Part shown: in pieces, positions 14,721 to 20,589 of the stretch
Numbering within the stretch: position 1 is the stretch's first letter
How the letters are laid out: every line of letters begins with the position of its first letter
Assembly (NCBI GenBank): GCA_041685075.1
Contig: JAWLGN010000071.1
Location: 1-20,589 of the forward strand
Length of the DNA stretch: 20,589 nucleotides
Reading direction: 5' to 3'
Source of the DNA: JAMCRM01 sp041685075
GTDB lineage: Bacteria > Acidobacteriota > Terriglobia > Bryobacterales > Bryobacteraceae
Made by a program: the position numbers and the translations under genes
Notes under the pieces: generated by a model
What the model saw: the letters and a program-made list of their open reading frames with translations, nothing else
Databases searched by the model: none
Told to the model about the DNA's origin: nothing

Positions 14721-15716
14721 TCAGCGCCGGCTGCCGCCGGGCTGGGGCGAGGTGATGGGATTCGTCGGCCTCCTGGGGCGGGCGGAGGGCGCCGTGCCGG
14801 GGATGAAGTAAACGGCCGGGTTTGCCGCGCCGGCCTCGAGGACGTAGAACGGCTCGCCCGGCGCCGGGATCGAGTTCAGCAGCCACAGAGAGCGCCCGCC
14901 GAAGGCCTCCAGGCCGGCGGGCGGGGCGCTGAGCGCTACGCTGGCGATGGAGACGCGCGCGTCCAGGTCGTAAATCTCCACCGTGCGGTCGCCGGCATTC
15001 GCTACGAACAAGCGCTTGCCCGCCAGTTGCAGGCCCACCGGCTCGCGCAGGCCCTCGGCGAAGAGCAAGGGCGTAGCCTGGCCGGCGAAGTCGCGCACCT
15101 GCCATACCTGGCCAAGGCCGCGGTCGGCGAAATACAGGTCGCGCCCGGCAATCGCGATGGTTGATGGCTTCGCGGCGGGCGCGAGCTTGCGGGGGAGGCC
15201 ATCGGCGGTGAACAGGTAAACGCCCTGGTCCGGCATCCCGGCGAACACCGAGCCGCCCGCCACCGCCAGGGCAGCGGCGTCGCCGGGCAGCTCGATGGGC
15301 CTCCCGGCGCGCGGCCTCCCCGCGAAGTGAACCACTTGGGCGCGCCGCGTGCGGGAGTTGTATACCGCCGCCGAGGAGCCGTCGGGCGACCAGGCGAAGC
15401 GATCCGCGCCTTCCATGGCGTCTTCAATCGCCGCCGCTTCCGCGGGCGCGTCCGGCAATCCCGCCGCCAGGAACAGGCGCCCCGCTCGCACCGCCAGCGC
15501 CAACCTGCCGTGCGGCGCCGCCGAGGCGGCCTCCACCCCGGCCAGCACGGGATCCCCCAGATACGCCGCCCCCGGCAGACCTTGCACGGGATAAAGCGCA
15601 CGAGCGCTCCTCTGGTAGATGAATCCGGACACGACGCCGCCCACGCCGCCTGCATCCTGCGCTCCTGCCGCGGCGGCACAGGCACAGATCAACGGCCACA
15701 GCACTCGAAGTTTCAT
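14721..15716 (-). CDS. Secreted beta-propeller (hypothetical)
   Basis: Exported protein of 331 residues. A signal peptide (MKLRVLWPLICACAAAAGAQ, cleavage after about residue 19) is followed by propeller-like repeats: FAWSPDGSSAAVYNSRTR, LAVAGGSVFAGMPDQGVYLFTADG, IAIAGRDLYFADRGLGQVWQV, LQLAGKRLFVANAGDRTVEIYDL. These resemble NHL/YVTN/SMP-30-type blades. The C-terminus (about 305-331) is a Pro/Arg-rich tail. No enzymatic residues are recognisable. The start ATG at 15716 has a near-consensus -10 (TATACT) 20 bases upstream. It is convergent with the PQQ-type propeller gene (20-base gap) and divergent from rpiB, so it is probably a single-gene unit. A paralogous link with its propeller neighbour is possible, but no close similarity is evident by eye. 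Confidence 0.7.
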   Translation of the reverse strand: MKLRVLWPLICACAAAAGAQDAGGVGGVVSGFIYQRSARALYPVQGLPGAAYLGDPVLAGVEAASAAPHGRLALAVRAGRLFLAAGLPDAPAEAAAIEDAMEGADRFAWSPDGSSAAVYNSRTRRAQVVHFAGRPRAGRPIELPGDAAALAVAGGSVFAGMPDQGVYLFTADGLPRKLAPAAKPSTIAIAGRDLYFADRGLGQVWQVRDFAGQATPLLFAEGLREPVGLQLAGKRLFVANAGDRTVEIYDLDARVSIASVALSAPPAGLEAFGGRSLWLLNSIPAPGEPFYVLEAGAANPAVYFIPGTAPSARPRRPTNPITSPQPGGSRR

Positions 15717-15735
15717 CTTCCCCGCGACGAAAGGC

Positions 15736-15741
15736 AGTATA
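15736..15741 (-). promoter_or_regulatory. -10 element for the minus-strand propeller gene
   Basis: On the minus strand this reads TATACT, one base off consensus, 20 bases before the ATG at 15716. The -35 region is weak (near 15759-15765). The 62-base divergent gap also contains the candidate rpiB -10. Confidence 0.5.
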
Positions 15742-15763
15742 CACCATCCTGGCGCCGCCGCTG

Positions 15764-15769
15764 TACACT
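15764..15769 (+). promoter_or_regulatory. Candidate -10 element for rpiB
   Basis: TACACT nine bases before the ATG at 15779. Transcription would start within a few bases of the ATG, giving a very short or absent leader, in keeping with the lack of a Shine-Dalgarno. No good -35 is visible. Confidence 0.35.
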
Positions 15770-15778
15770 GGATCTACC

Positions 15779-16231
15779 ATGCGCATTGCGGTGGCTGCCG
15801 ATCATGCCGGTTTTGTTTTGAAGGGAACCGTCGCCGAGGAACTGCGCCGGACGGGCCACGAAGTCCTCGACCTGGGCGCCCACTCGGCCGAGCCCTCCGA
15901 CTATCCCGACTTCGCCCACGCCGTGGCGCGCGCCATCCTCGACGGACGTGCCGAGCGCGCCGTGCTGGTCTGCGGCAGCGGCGCCGGCGCCTGCGTGGCC
16001 GCCAATAAATTTCGCGGCATCCGTGCCGCCACCTGCCACGACGCCTTCTCCGCGCGCCAGGCGGTGGAGGACGACGACGTTAACGTCCTCTGCCTGGGCG
16101 CGCGCGTAGTGGGACCGGAGCTGGCGCTGGAGCTGGTCCGCCGCTACATCGAGGCGCGCTTTTCCGGCGCCGAGCGCCACCGCAGGCGCCTGGGAAAGAT
16201 CGAGGAGTTCGAGAACCACTTCGGCCGCTGA
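15779..16231 (+). CDS. rpiB: RpiB/LacA/LacB-family sugar-phosphate isomerase
   Basis: Cytoplasmic isomerase of 150 residues, the usual RpiB length, interconverting ribose-5-phosphate and ribulose-5-phosphate in the pentose phosphate pathway. The N-terminal IAVAADHAGF (Asp8, His9), the catalytic Cys65 in VLVCGSGAGACVAANKF, and IRAATCHDAFSARQ are intact. In the stretch VEDDDVNVLCLGARVVG an Asp stands where many RpiB proteins have His in an EHNxANVL motif, so substrate or mechanism may differ in detail. The start is fixed by homology at the MRIAVAADHAG terminus. It is followed after seven bases by the YjbQ-family gene, so the two are probably co-transcribed. Ribose-5-phosphate is the default substrate; galactose-6-phosphate or allose-6-phosphate cannot be excluded. 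Confidence 0.87.
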   Translation: MRIAVAADHAGFVLKGTVAEELRRTGHEVLDLGAHSAEPSDYPDFAHAVARAILDGRAERAVLVCGSGAGACVAANKFRGIRAATCHDAFSARQAVEDDDVNVLCLGARVVGPELALELVRRYIEARFSGAERHRRRLGKIEEFENHFGR

Positions 16232-16238
16232 ATTTTCC

Positions 16239-16658
16239 ATGCCCGTTTACCAGAAGAACTTTCAGGTTTCGACCCGAGGACACACCGACGTCATCGATAT
16301 CAGCCGGGAGGTGGAACACATCGTCCGCGAAAGCGGCATCAGCCAGGGGATTGTCAACGTCTCCGGGCGCGGCTCCACCGTGGGGATCACCACCCTGGAG
16401 TACGAACCCGGCTGCGTGGCGGACCTGCGCCGCGCGCTCGACCAGGTGGCTCCCGCCAATGCCGATTACGCGCACAACGCCCGCTGGGGCGACGACAACG
16501 GCTTCGCGCACCTGCGCAGCGCACTCATCGGCACCGGCAGAAGCTTTCCGCTCGAGGGCGGGCGCCTCGGCACCGGCACCTGGCAGCAGGTCGTGCTGTG
16601 CGACTTCGACACCCGCCCCCGCGACCGGCAGGTCACCGTGACGGTGGTCGGGGAGTAG
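16239..16658 (+). CDS. YjbQ/UPF0047 family protein (secondary thiamine-phosphate synthase-like)
   Basis: Soluble protein of 139 residues, the usual size for the YjbQ family, whose E. coli member has weak thiamine-phosphate synthase activity and whose real role is uncertain. Family motifs are present: GSTVGITTLEYEPGCVADL (45-63), RWGDDNGFAHLRSALIGTG (82-100) and the C-terminal RLGTGTWQQVVLCDFDTRPR. His91 is the conserved histidine of the GxxNGxAHL motif. The start is seven bases after the rpiB stop, with no obvious Shine-Dalgarno, which suggests translational coupling. The 3' end overlaps the end of the convergent gamma-glutamyltransferase-like gene by 26 bases. Confidence 0.85.
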   Translation: MPVYQKNFQVSTRGHTDVIDISREVEHIVRESGISQGIVNVSGRGSTVGITTLEYEPGCVADLRRALDQVAPANADYAHNARWGDDNGFAHLRSALIGTGRSFPLEGGRLGTGTWQQVVLCDFDTRPRDRQVTVTVVGE

Positions 16659-18324
16659 CGAAGTAGGGCGGCGGCTCCGGCGTGGCGGCGCCGTCCTTGC
16701 GCGGGTCCGATGCGCCGTAGTTCACCTTGGCGCGCGAGTCGTGGATCACCGCCTGGCCGCCGCCCACCTGCGAGGCGAACGAGTTCAGCACCTCGAACTT
16801 GTGGCCCCGCGCGGCCAGCGCGTCCCGCACCTCCGGCGCCACGCGCCGCTCGATCATCACGTCGCAGCCGCCGAAGTTCAGCTTGGTGAAGCGCGGCGCT
16901 TCGAGTGCCGCCTGGATGTTCATCCCGTGGTCCACCACGTTGGAGACGAACTGCGCGTGCGCCTGCGCCTGGTTCAGCCCGCCCATGATGCCGAAGCCGA
17001 TATGCAGCCCGTCCTTCTCCATGTAGCCCGGGATGATGGTGTGGAAGGGCCGCTTGCGGGGCGCCAGTACGTTGGGATGATCCGCTTCGAGCGTAAACAG
17101 CGCCGCGCGGTTGTGCAGGTGGAAGCCGTAGGTGTCCACCACGATCCCGGAGCCGAAGGCCAGGAAGATGCTCTGGATCAGGGAAGCGATGTTCCCGTCG
17201 CGATCCACCGCCGTGAGGTAGACCGTGTCGCCGGCGCCGGGCAGCGGGTTGCCCGCCGCCACTTCGCAGGTGGCGCGGCGCGCGTTGACCAGTTTCGCCC
17301 GCGCGGCGCCGTAGGGTTTCGCCAGCAACTCCTTCACCGGCACCTGCGAGTAGCGCTGGTCGGCCACGTAGCGGGAGAGGTCCGCGTAGGCCAGCTTCTG
17401 GGCCTCGATCTTGATATGCAGGTCCTCGGCGCTCTGCGGGGCATGGCTCGCCAGCGGGAAGTTCTCCATGATGTTCAGCATCATGAGGGCGGCGATGCCC
17501 TGGCCGTTGGGCGGCAGTTCGTAAATTTTCCAGCCGCGGTATTCGGTCGAGATCGGCTCCACCCATTCGGAGGAGAACTCGGCGAGGTCGGCCGCCTCGA
17601 GCGTGCCGCCCAGCCGCCGGGAGGTCTTCAAAATGGCCTCCGCGATCGGCCCGCGGTAGAAGGCCGCGGCGCCCTGCTCGGCGATCAGCCGGTAGGCACG
17701 CCCCAGTGCGGGGTTCTTGAATACCTCGCCGATTTGCGGAGCCTTGCCGTTGCGCAGGAAGATCTCCCGCGCGTTGGCGTCGGCGGCCAGCTTGGCCTCG
17801 TTGTCTTTCCAGGTGCCCTGGATAATTTCGGTCACGGGGAAGCCGTTCTCGGCGTAGTAGATGGCTGGTTCGAAGACCTCGCGCCAGGGCAGGCGCCCGA
17901 AGCGCTGGTGCAGTTTCTCCCAGCCATCCACGCAACCGGGCACGCTCACCGAGTGAATGCCGCCCTGCGGCATGGTGGTGTGGCCCAGCGCGGCCAGCCG
18001 CTGGGGCGTCAATGCCTTCGGCGCCCAGCCGCTGGCGTTGATGCCGGTGAGCTTGCCGGTGGCGGCTTCGCGGTAGATCAGGAACAGGTCGCCCCCGATT
18101 CCGTTCATCATGGGCTCGACGGCCCCCAACACGGCGTTGGCGGCGATCACGGCATCGATGGCCGAGCCGCCGCGCGCCAGCACCTGCGCGCCCGCCTGCG
18201 AGGCCAGCGCCTGGCTGGTGGCCACAATCCCGTGCTGCGAAATGACCATGGACCGCGCTTGAGTGCGGTCCTGGCTGTAACAAGGCGTCATGGCGAATAA
18301 CAGCAAAACGGAAATAAAGCGCAT
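16633..18324 (-). CDS. Gamma-glutamyltransferase-like Ntn hydrolase, exported
   Basis: Exported 563-residue precursor with a short signal peptide (MRFISVLLLFAMTPCYS). It belongs to the family that cuts itself before a nucleophilic Thr, which here is Thr367 in GAGDTVYLTAVDRDGNIAS. The large-subunit part carries AGAQVLARGGSAIDAVIAAN and EPMMNGIGGDLF; the small subunit carries SGIVVDTYGFHLHNRAALF and APRKRPFHTIIPGY. The oxyanion-region motif reads GFGIMGGLNQAQAHAQFV, as in YwrD-like or cephalosporin-acylase-like relatives and unlike the GSPGG form of classical enzymes. Glutathione turnover is therefore only one possibility; another amide substrate is plausible. A GGAGG seven bases upstream of the ATG at 18324 and a good promoter support an independent transcription unit. 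Confidence 0.88.
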   Translation of the reverse strand: MRFISVLLLFAMTPCYSQDRTQARSMVISQHGIVATSQALASQAGAQVLARGGSAIDAVIAANAVLGAVEPMMNGIGGDLFLIYREAATGKLTGINASGWAPKALTPQRLAALGHTTMPQGGIHSVSVPGCVDGWEKLHQRFGRLPWREVFEPAIYYAENGFPVTEIIQGTWKDNEAKLAADANAREIFLRNGKAPQIGEVFKNPALGRAYRLIAEQGAAAFYRGPIAEAILKTSRRLGGTLEAADLAEFSSEWVEPISTEYRGWKIYELPPNGQGIAALMMLNIMENFPLASHAPQSAEDLHIKIEAQKLAYADLSRYVADQRYSQVPVKELLAKPYGAARAKLVNARRATCEVAAGNPLPGAGDTVYLTAVDRDGNIASLIQSIFLAFGSGIVVDTYGFHLHNRAALFTLEADHPNVLAPRKRPFHTIIPGYMEKDGLHIGFGIMGGLNQAQAHAQFVSNVVDHGMNIQAALEAPRFTKLNFGGCDVMIERRVAPEVRDALAARGHKFEVLNSFASQVGGGQAVIHDSRAKVNYGASDPRKDGAATPEPPPYFATPRPPSR

Positions 18325-18356
18325 CGTCGAACCTCCACCCCGGCCCCTAACCCGCG

Positions 18357-18385
18357 AGTGTAGCTGAAAAGCACCACTGTTCCAA
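18357..18385 (-). promoter_or_regulatory. Sigma70-type promoter for the gamma-glutamyltransferase-like gene
   Basis: On the minus strand TTGGAA (18385-18380) and TACACT (18362-18357) are 17 bases apart, and GGAGG (18336-18332) plus the ATG at 18324 follow at normal distances. The 87-base gap after the epimerase-like gene is otherwise empty. With the 7771-7799 site this is one of the two best promoters in the window. Confidence 0.6.
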
Positions 18386-18411
18386 CCCGCAGAACCTCGC
18401 GGCGGACGCGG

Positions 18412-19317
18412 CTATGCCATCGCGAAGATCTTGTCGATGGCGGCCGATACTTTCTTCAACTGATCCGGATCGTCCGGATCATGGCCGATCTCGGCGCAGG
18501 CAAAACCGCGATACCCGCTCTTCACCAGGGCGGTCATGACCGCTTTCCAGTCCACATCTCCCTCGAGCAGCCCGCTCGGGCGGCGCTGCTCCGCCGCCGG
18601 CGTCACCTTGCGGTCTTTGAGGTGGACGCGTCTGATGCGGCTGCCAAGCGTCTGGATCCAATCCTGCGGGTAGCCGAAGTACATCACGTTGCCGATGTCG
18701 AAATAGGCCCCCACCCAGGGGCTCTTGAACTGATCGATAAAGGCGCGCATCTCGAGCGGGCTCACCAGGAACCGGTTCGACACGTTTTCCAGCGCGAGAT
18801 GAACCTTGGCCTTTTCGGCGAAAGGGATGGCTTTCGGGAACTCCGCGGAGATGCGCTGCCACGTGGTTTCATACCCGCACTGAAACTCGGCTCCGGATCC
18901 GACCCGGCCGGGCACCACCAGCAGCGCGCTGCAGTCGAGATAGGTGGCAAACTCGACGGCCTTCGCTATGGCAGCGATTCCCCGGCTGCGCACCTCGGCA
19001 TCCGGGCTGTTCAGCGGCGTGGATCCCAGCGGCGAGACCCAAAGGCTGGCCACCTCCACGCGCGCCTTCCGGGCCGCGTCGCCGAGCCGCTTGATCTGGT
19101 CGGGCGTGGACTCAAGGGAGATCTCCCCGGAGATGGGAAACTCGATGGCGTCGAACCCGGCGCGCCTGGCCTCGCGGCAGCGTTCGGCAAACGGCATCGC
19201 GCGAGGAAAGATACCCGCGCACACGCCCTTGACGAAGCGCGGGGAGGCCGGCTGCACCGCTGCCGCCCGGCCCGCGGCGGCCAACGGCAACGCCGCCGCG
19301 AATTGTCTGCGATTCAT
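18412..19317 (-). CDS. Tat-exported sugar isomerase/epimerase-like TIM barrel
   Basis: Protein of 301 residues of the xylose-isomerase-like TIM-barrel family. The leader MNRRQFAAALPLAAAGRAAA has the twin arginines of a Tat signal. Likely metal ligands are the Glu in LALENVSNRF, the Asp in AYFDIGNVMYFGYPQDW, the His in RVHLKDRK and the Glu in ACAEIGHD; this order matches sugar-phosphate 3-epimerases and related proteins. I chose the ATG at 19317, one base after the upstream stop, because an in-frame TTG at 19329 would only add four residues before the Tat motif. It is coupled to the Gfo/Idh/MocA gene, and together they probably process an unusual sugar or inositol-like compound outside the cytoplasm. 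Export of such proteins is common in Acidobacteria and Planctomycetes. The substrate is unknown. Confidence 0.83.
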   Translation of the reverse strand: MNRRQFAAALPLAAAGRAAAVQPASPRFVKGVCAGIFPRAMPFAERCREARRAGFDAIEFPISGEISLESTPDQIKRLGDAARKARVEVASLWVSPLGSTPLNSPDAEVRSRGIAAIAKAVEFATYLDCSALLVVPGRVGSGAEFQCGYETTWQRISAEFPKAIPFAEKAKVHLALENVSNRFLVSPLEMRAFIDQFKSPWVGAYFDIGNVMYFGYPQDWIQTLGSRIRRVHLKDRKVTPAAEQRRPSGLLEGDVDWKAVMTALVKSGYRGFACAEIGHDPDDPDQLKKVSAAIDKIFAMA

Positions 19318-19318
19318 C

Positions 19319-20434
19319 TCAAATCTCAACGCCGAGCTCCTTCCAGGTGACCACCTTCCCTCGCCGGTACGCCTCTCGGCCGAGGATGGCGGTCAGCGCG
19401 GCGATGGCGCCGACCTCGACATCGACCTCCGGCTTGCGACCGGTGCGGATGCAGTCCAAGAAATGGCCGATGTGTTTGGCTTCGCGGTTGCCGCGGTCCC
19501 GCTGGGCTATCACCTGCGGCTTGGCGCCGCGCTCCAGGGGATAGTAGGTTCCACTTTCCAGGTCCACCGCGCCGCGAGTGCCGTAGACCAACGTCTGCTG
19601 CCCTCCCGACGGCATGCCGGAAGGGTGGAAGGCCACCTGCGTGAACGAGAGTTTCACCCCATTCACGTATTCGTAGCTGAGGGTATAGCCATCGGTAACG
19701 GTCCGTCCCGGCGGCGTGTTCACCCACAGCAAGGTTCCTCCGAACCCGGCGGCGCGCTCCGGCCGGCTGCCCACGGCCCAGTTGCAGACGTCGAGGTTAT
19801 GAATGGCGTTCTCGACAATGACGTCGCCCGAGCGGCGCGCGTCGAAGAGCCAGTCCGCGGAGGGGCCGTCGTGGGCGAAGTCGTTCCCCGCATGCCGCTG
19901 GGCTTTCGTCATGATCGGCTTGCCGCAAATGCCTTCCCGTATGCGGGCCACGCCCTGGACGAGCCGTTCATCCGACCGCCTCTGGTGCCCTACCATAAAC
20001 ACGGTCTTCGACTGACGGGCCACCCGCAGCACCCGGCTGATCTGCTCGGGAGTAACCCCAAGGGGCTTTTCGCAGTAGACGTGCTTTCCCGCGCGCAGCG
20101 CCGCGATGGCCATCTCGACGTGGAGATCGCAGGGCGAGGCGATGAATACGGCCTCCACCTCCTTGCGTTCGAGCAGCTTGCGGTAATCCGAAAAGGTGGC
20201 CGGGTTATCGCGGGCTGCGGCGCTTGCCGCCCTGTCCAGCCGGTCCGGCTTGGTATCGCACACCGCCACTACCTTGGCCCGGGGTTCCTGAAGGATCACC
20301 TTCAGCAGATAGGAGCCGCGATTCCCCACCCCGATCAGGGCAGTGCCGTGCGCATCTTCGGCCGCTGCGGTCCGCCCGGCCAGAAACGGCGCCGCGGATG
20401 CGAGGACGAAGCTCCGTCGCGTTCGATGGTTCAT
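19319..20434 (-). CDS. Gfo/Idh/MocA-family oxidoreductase with Tat signal
   Basis: NAD(P)-dependent oxidoreductase of 371 residues. A Tat leader (RTRRSFVLASAAPFLAGRTA) is followed by the Rossmann fold: ALIGVGNRGSYLL at about 32-44, the acidic end of strand two at VVAVCDTKPDR, the family motif HVYCEKPLGVTPEQ with Lys123, and DVIVENAIHNLDVCNWAVG with His212 and Asp215 in the catalytic region. The C-terminal sheet domain ends with REAKHIGHFLDCIRTGRKPEVDVEVG, typical of acidobacterial members. It is the first gene of a two-gene unit with the epimerase-like protein. The cofactor must be carried with the folded protein through Tat, as in glucose-fructose oxidoreductase. Oxidation of a cyclic polyol or sugar is likely; the exact substrate is not visible. 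Confidence 0.88.
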   Translation of the reverse strand: MNHRTRRSFVLASAAPFLAGRTAAAEDAHGTALIGVGNRGSYLLKVILQEPRAKVVAVCDTKPDRLDRAASAAARDNPATFSDYRKLLERKEVEAVFIASPCDLHVEMAIAALRAGKHVYCEKPLGVTPEQISRVLRVARQSKTVFMVGHQRRSDERLVQGVARIREGICGKPIMTKAQRHAGNDFAHDGPSADWLFDARRSGDVIVENAIHNLDVCNWAVGSRPERAAGFGGTLLWVNTPPGRTVTDGYTLSYEYVNGVKLSFTQVAFHPSGMPSGGQQTLVYGTRGAVDLESGTYYPLERGAKPQVIAQRDRGNREAKHIGHFLDCIRTGRKPEVDVEVGAIAALTAILGREAYRRGKVVTWKELGVEI

Positions 20435-20454
20435 GTCAGCGACCCATTAGATCA

Positions 20455-20478
20455 CGCATCCGGATCTCCCGCATCCGG
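20455..20478. repeat. Pair of CGCATCCGG direct repeats
   Basis: CGCATCCGG occurs at 20455-20463 and again at 20470-20478, a 15-base period, 21-44 bases upstream of the Gfo/Idh/MocA start. A TCTAAT on the minus strand (20451-20446) is a weak -10 candidate next to them. They could be an operator for the sugar operon. The length is short and the DNA GC-rich, so confidence is low. Confidence 0.35.
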
Positions 20479-20491
20479 TCCGGCCCTGGCG

Positions 20492-20589
20492 TGTCGCTAG
20501 CATGTGAGTTGGCCGGTCCAATTAGCACGTGAATTGTCCGGTTCGGGCCGCGGCGGGATTCTGGAGTTTGACGATCCCAGAGAAGGTCT
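20492..20589. mobile_element. Possible end of an insertion sequence (IS21-like), element continuing beyond window
   Basis: Two near-identical 20-base units, TAGCATGTGAGTTGGCCGGT (20498-20517) and TAGCACGTGAATTGTCCGGT (20523-20542), lie 25 bases apart and match at 17 of 20 positions. They begin six bases after a TG at 20492-20493. Some transposon ends, notably IS21-family ends, start with TG and carry several spaced copies of a transposase-binding repeat, and this looks similar. No transposase gene is within the window, as only about 98 bases remain. The remaining sequence to 20589 has no open reading frame that I can support. A tandem operator is the main alternative. Confidence 0.4.

Noticed and set aside
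14690..14740. GC-rich repeats at the convergent gap as a bidirectional terminator
   Set aside because: Only about 4 bp (CCGG-TAA-CCGG) pair cleanly and no T-run follows.
16466..18283. Long minus- and plus-strand open frames overlapping the gamma-glutamyltransferase-like gene
   Set aside because: They are out of frame or antisense to a gene with clear family motifs and signal peptide, and have low-complexity composition.
1..20589. tRNA, rRNA, CRISPR arrays, riboswitches and phage or toxin-antitoxin genes
   Set aside because: I looked on both strands and saw no cloverleaf, spaced repeat array or hallmark gene. A covariance-model scan would be needed to exclude small RNAs.

Overview
The window is GC-rich, gene-dense bacterial chromosome with no tRNA, rRNA, CRISPR array or phage genes. 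I attribute it to an Acidobacteriota lineage, probably Bryobacterales/Solibacteraceae. The main support is the hydrolase at 11291-12958: its C-terminal ~210 residues look like the Solibacter-type C-terminal domain that I know as TIGR03437. The Tat-exported sugar-epimerase-like and Gfo/Idh/MocA-like proteins, common in that group, agree with this. This placement is inferred from protein families only.

Layout, left to right. (1) 1-2615, minus: a LolD/MacB-type ABC ATPase and a large FtsX-type permease whose C-terminus runs off the left edge. (2) 2752-5440, plus: a PMI-like bicupin translationally coupled to a ketose 3-epimerase-family TIM barrel, then a TPR protein of lower GC. (3) 5437-7712, minus: a GalU-type UTP-glucose-1-phosphate uridylyltransferase followed by an ArnT/RgtA-like membrane glycosyltransferase. 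(4) 7822-9072, plus: a YprB-like DEDD exonuclease-domain protein with helical repeats, with a good sigma70-type promoter. (5) 9145-14700, plus: five tightly packed genes: an OmpR/CpxR-like response regulator, a CpxA-like sensor kinase, a secreted class C beta-lactamase-fold hydrolase, a small Spy/CpxP-like LTxxQ protein, and a secreted PQQ-type beta-propeller. (6) 14721-15716, minus: a secreted beta-propeller. (7) 15779-16658, plus: RpiB-like isomerase and a YjbQ-family protein. (8) 16633-18324, minus: a gamma-glutamyltransferase-like Ntn hydrolase. (9) 18412-20434, minus: a Gfo/Idh/MocA oxidoreductase and a sugar isomerase/epimerase-like protein, both with Tat-type leaders. (10) 20435-20589: non-coding, with short direct repeats that may be the end of an insertion sequence.

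The most interesting unit is region 5. It combines Cpx-like signalling with a CpxP/Spy-like periplasmic protein and adds a serine hydrolase and a propeller, so it may be an envelope-sensing module. Two strong predicted hairpins lie in it: one between the kinase and hydrolase genes, and one with a perfect 12-bp stem and a TACG loop inside the propeller gene. Region 2 is the second point of interest: the epimerase reproduces the metal-ligand spacing of D-tagatose/D-psicose 3-epimerases exactly, and its partner has PMI-like metal motifs.

No gap between genes exceeds about 155 bases.
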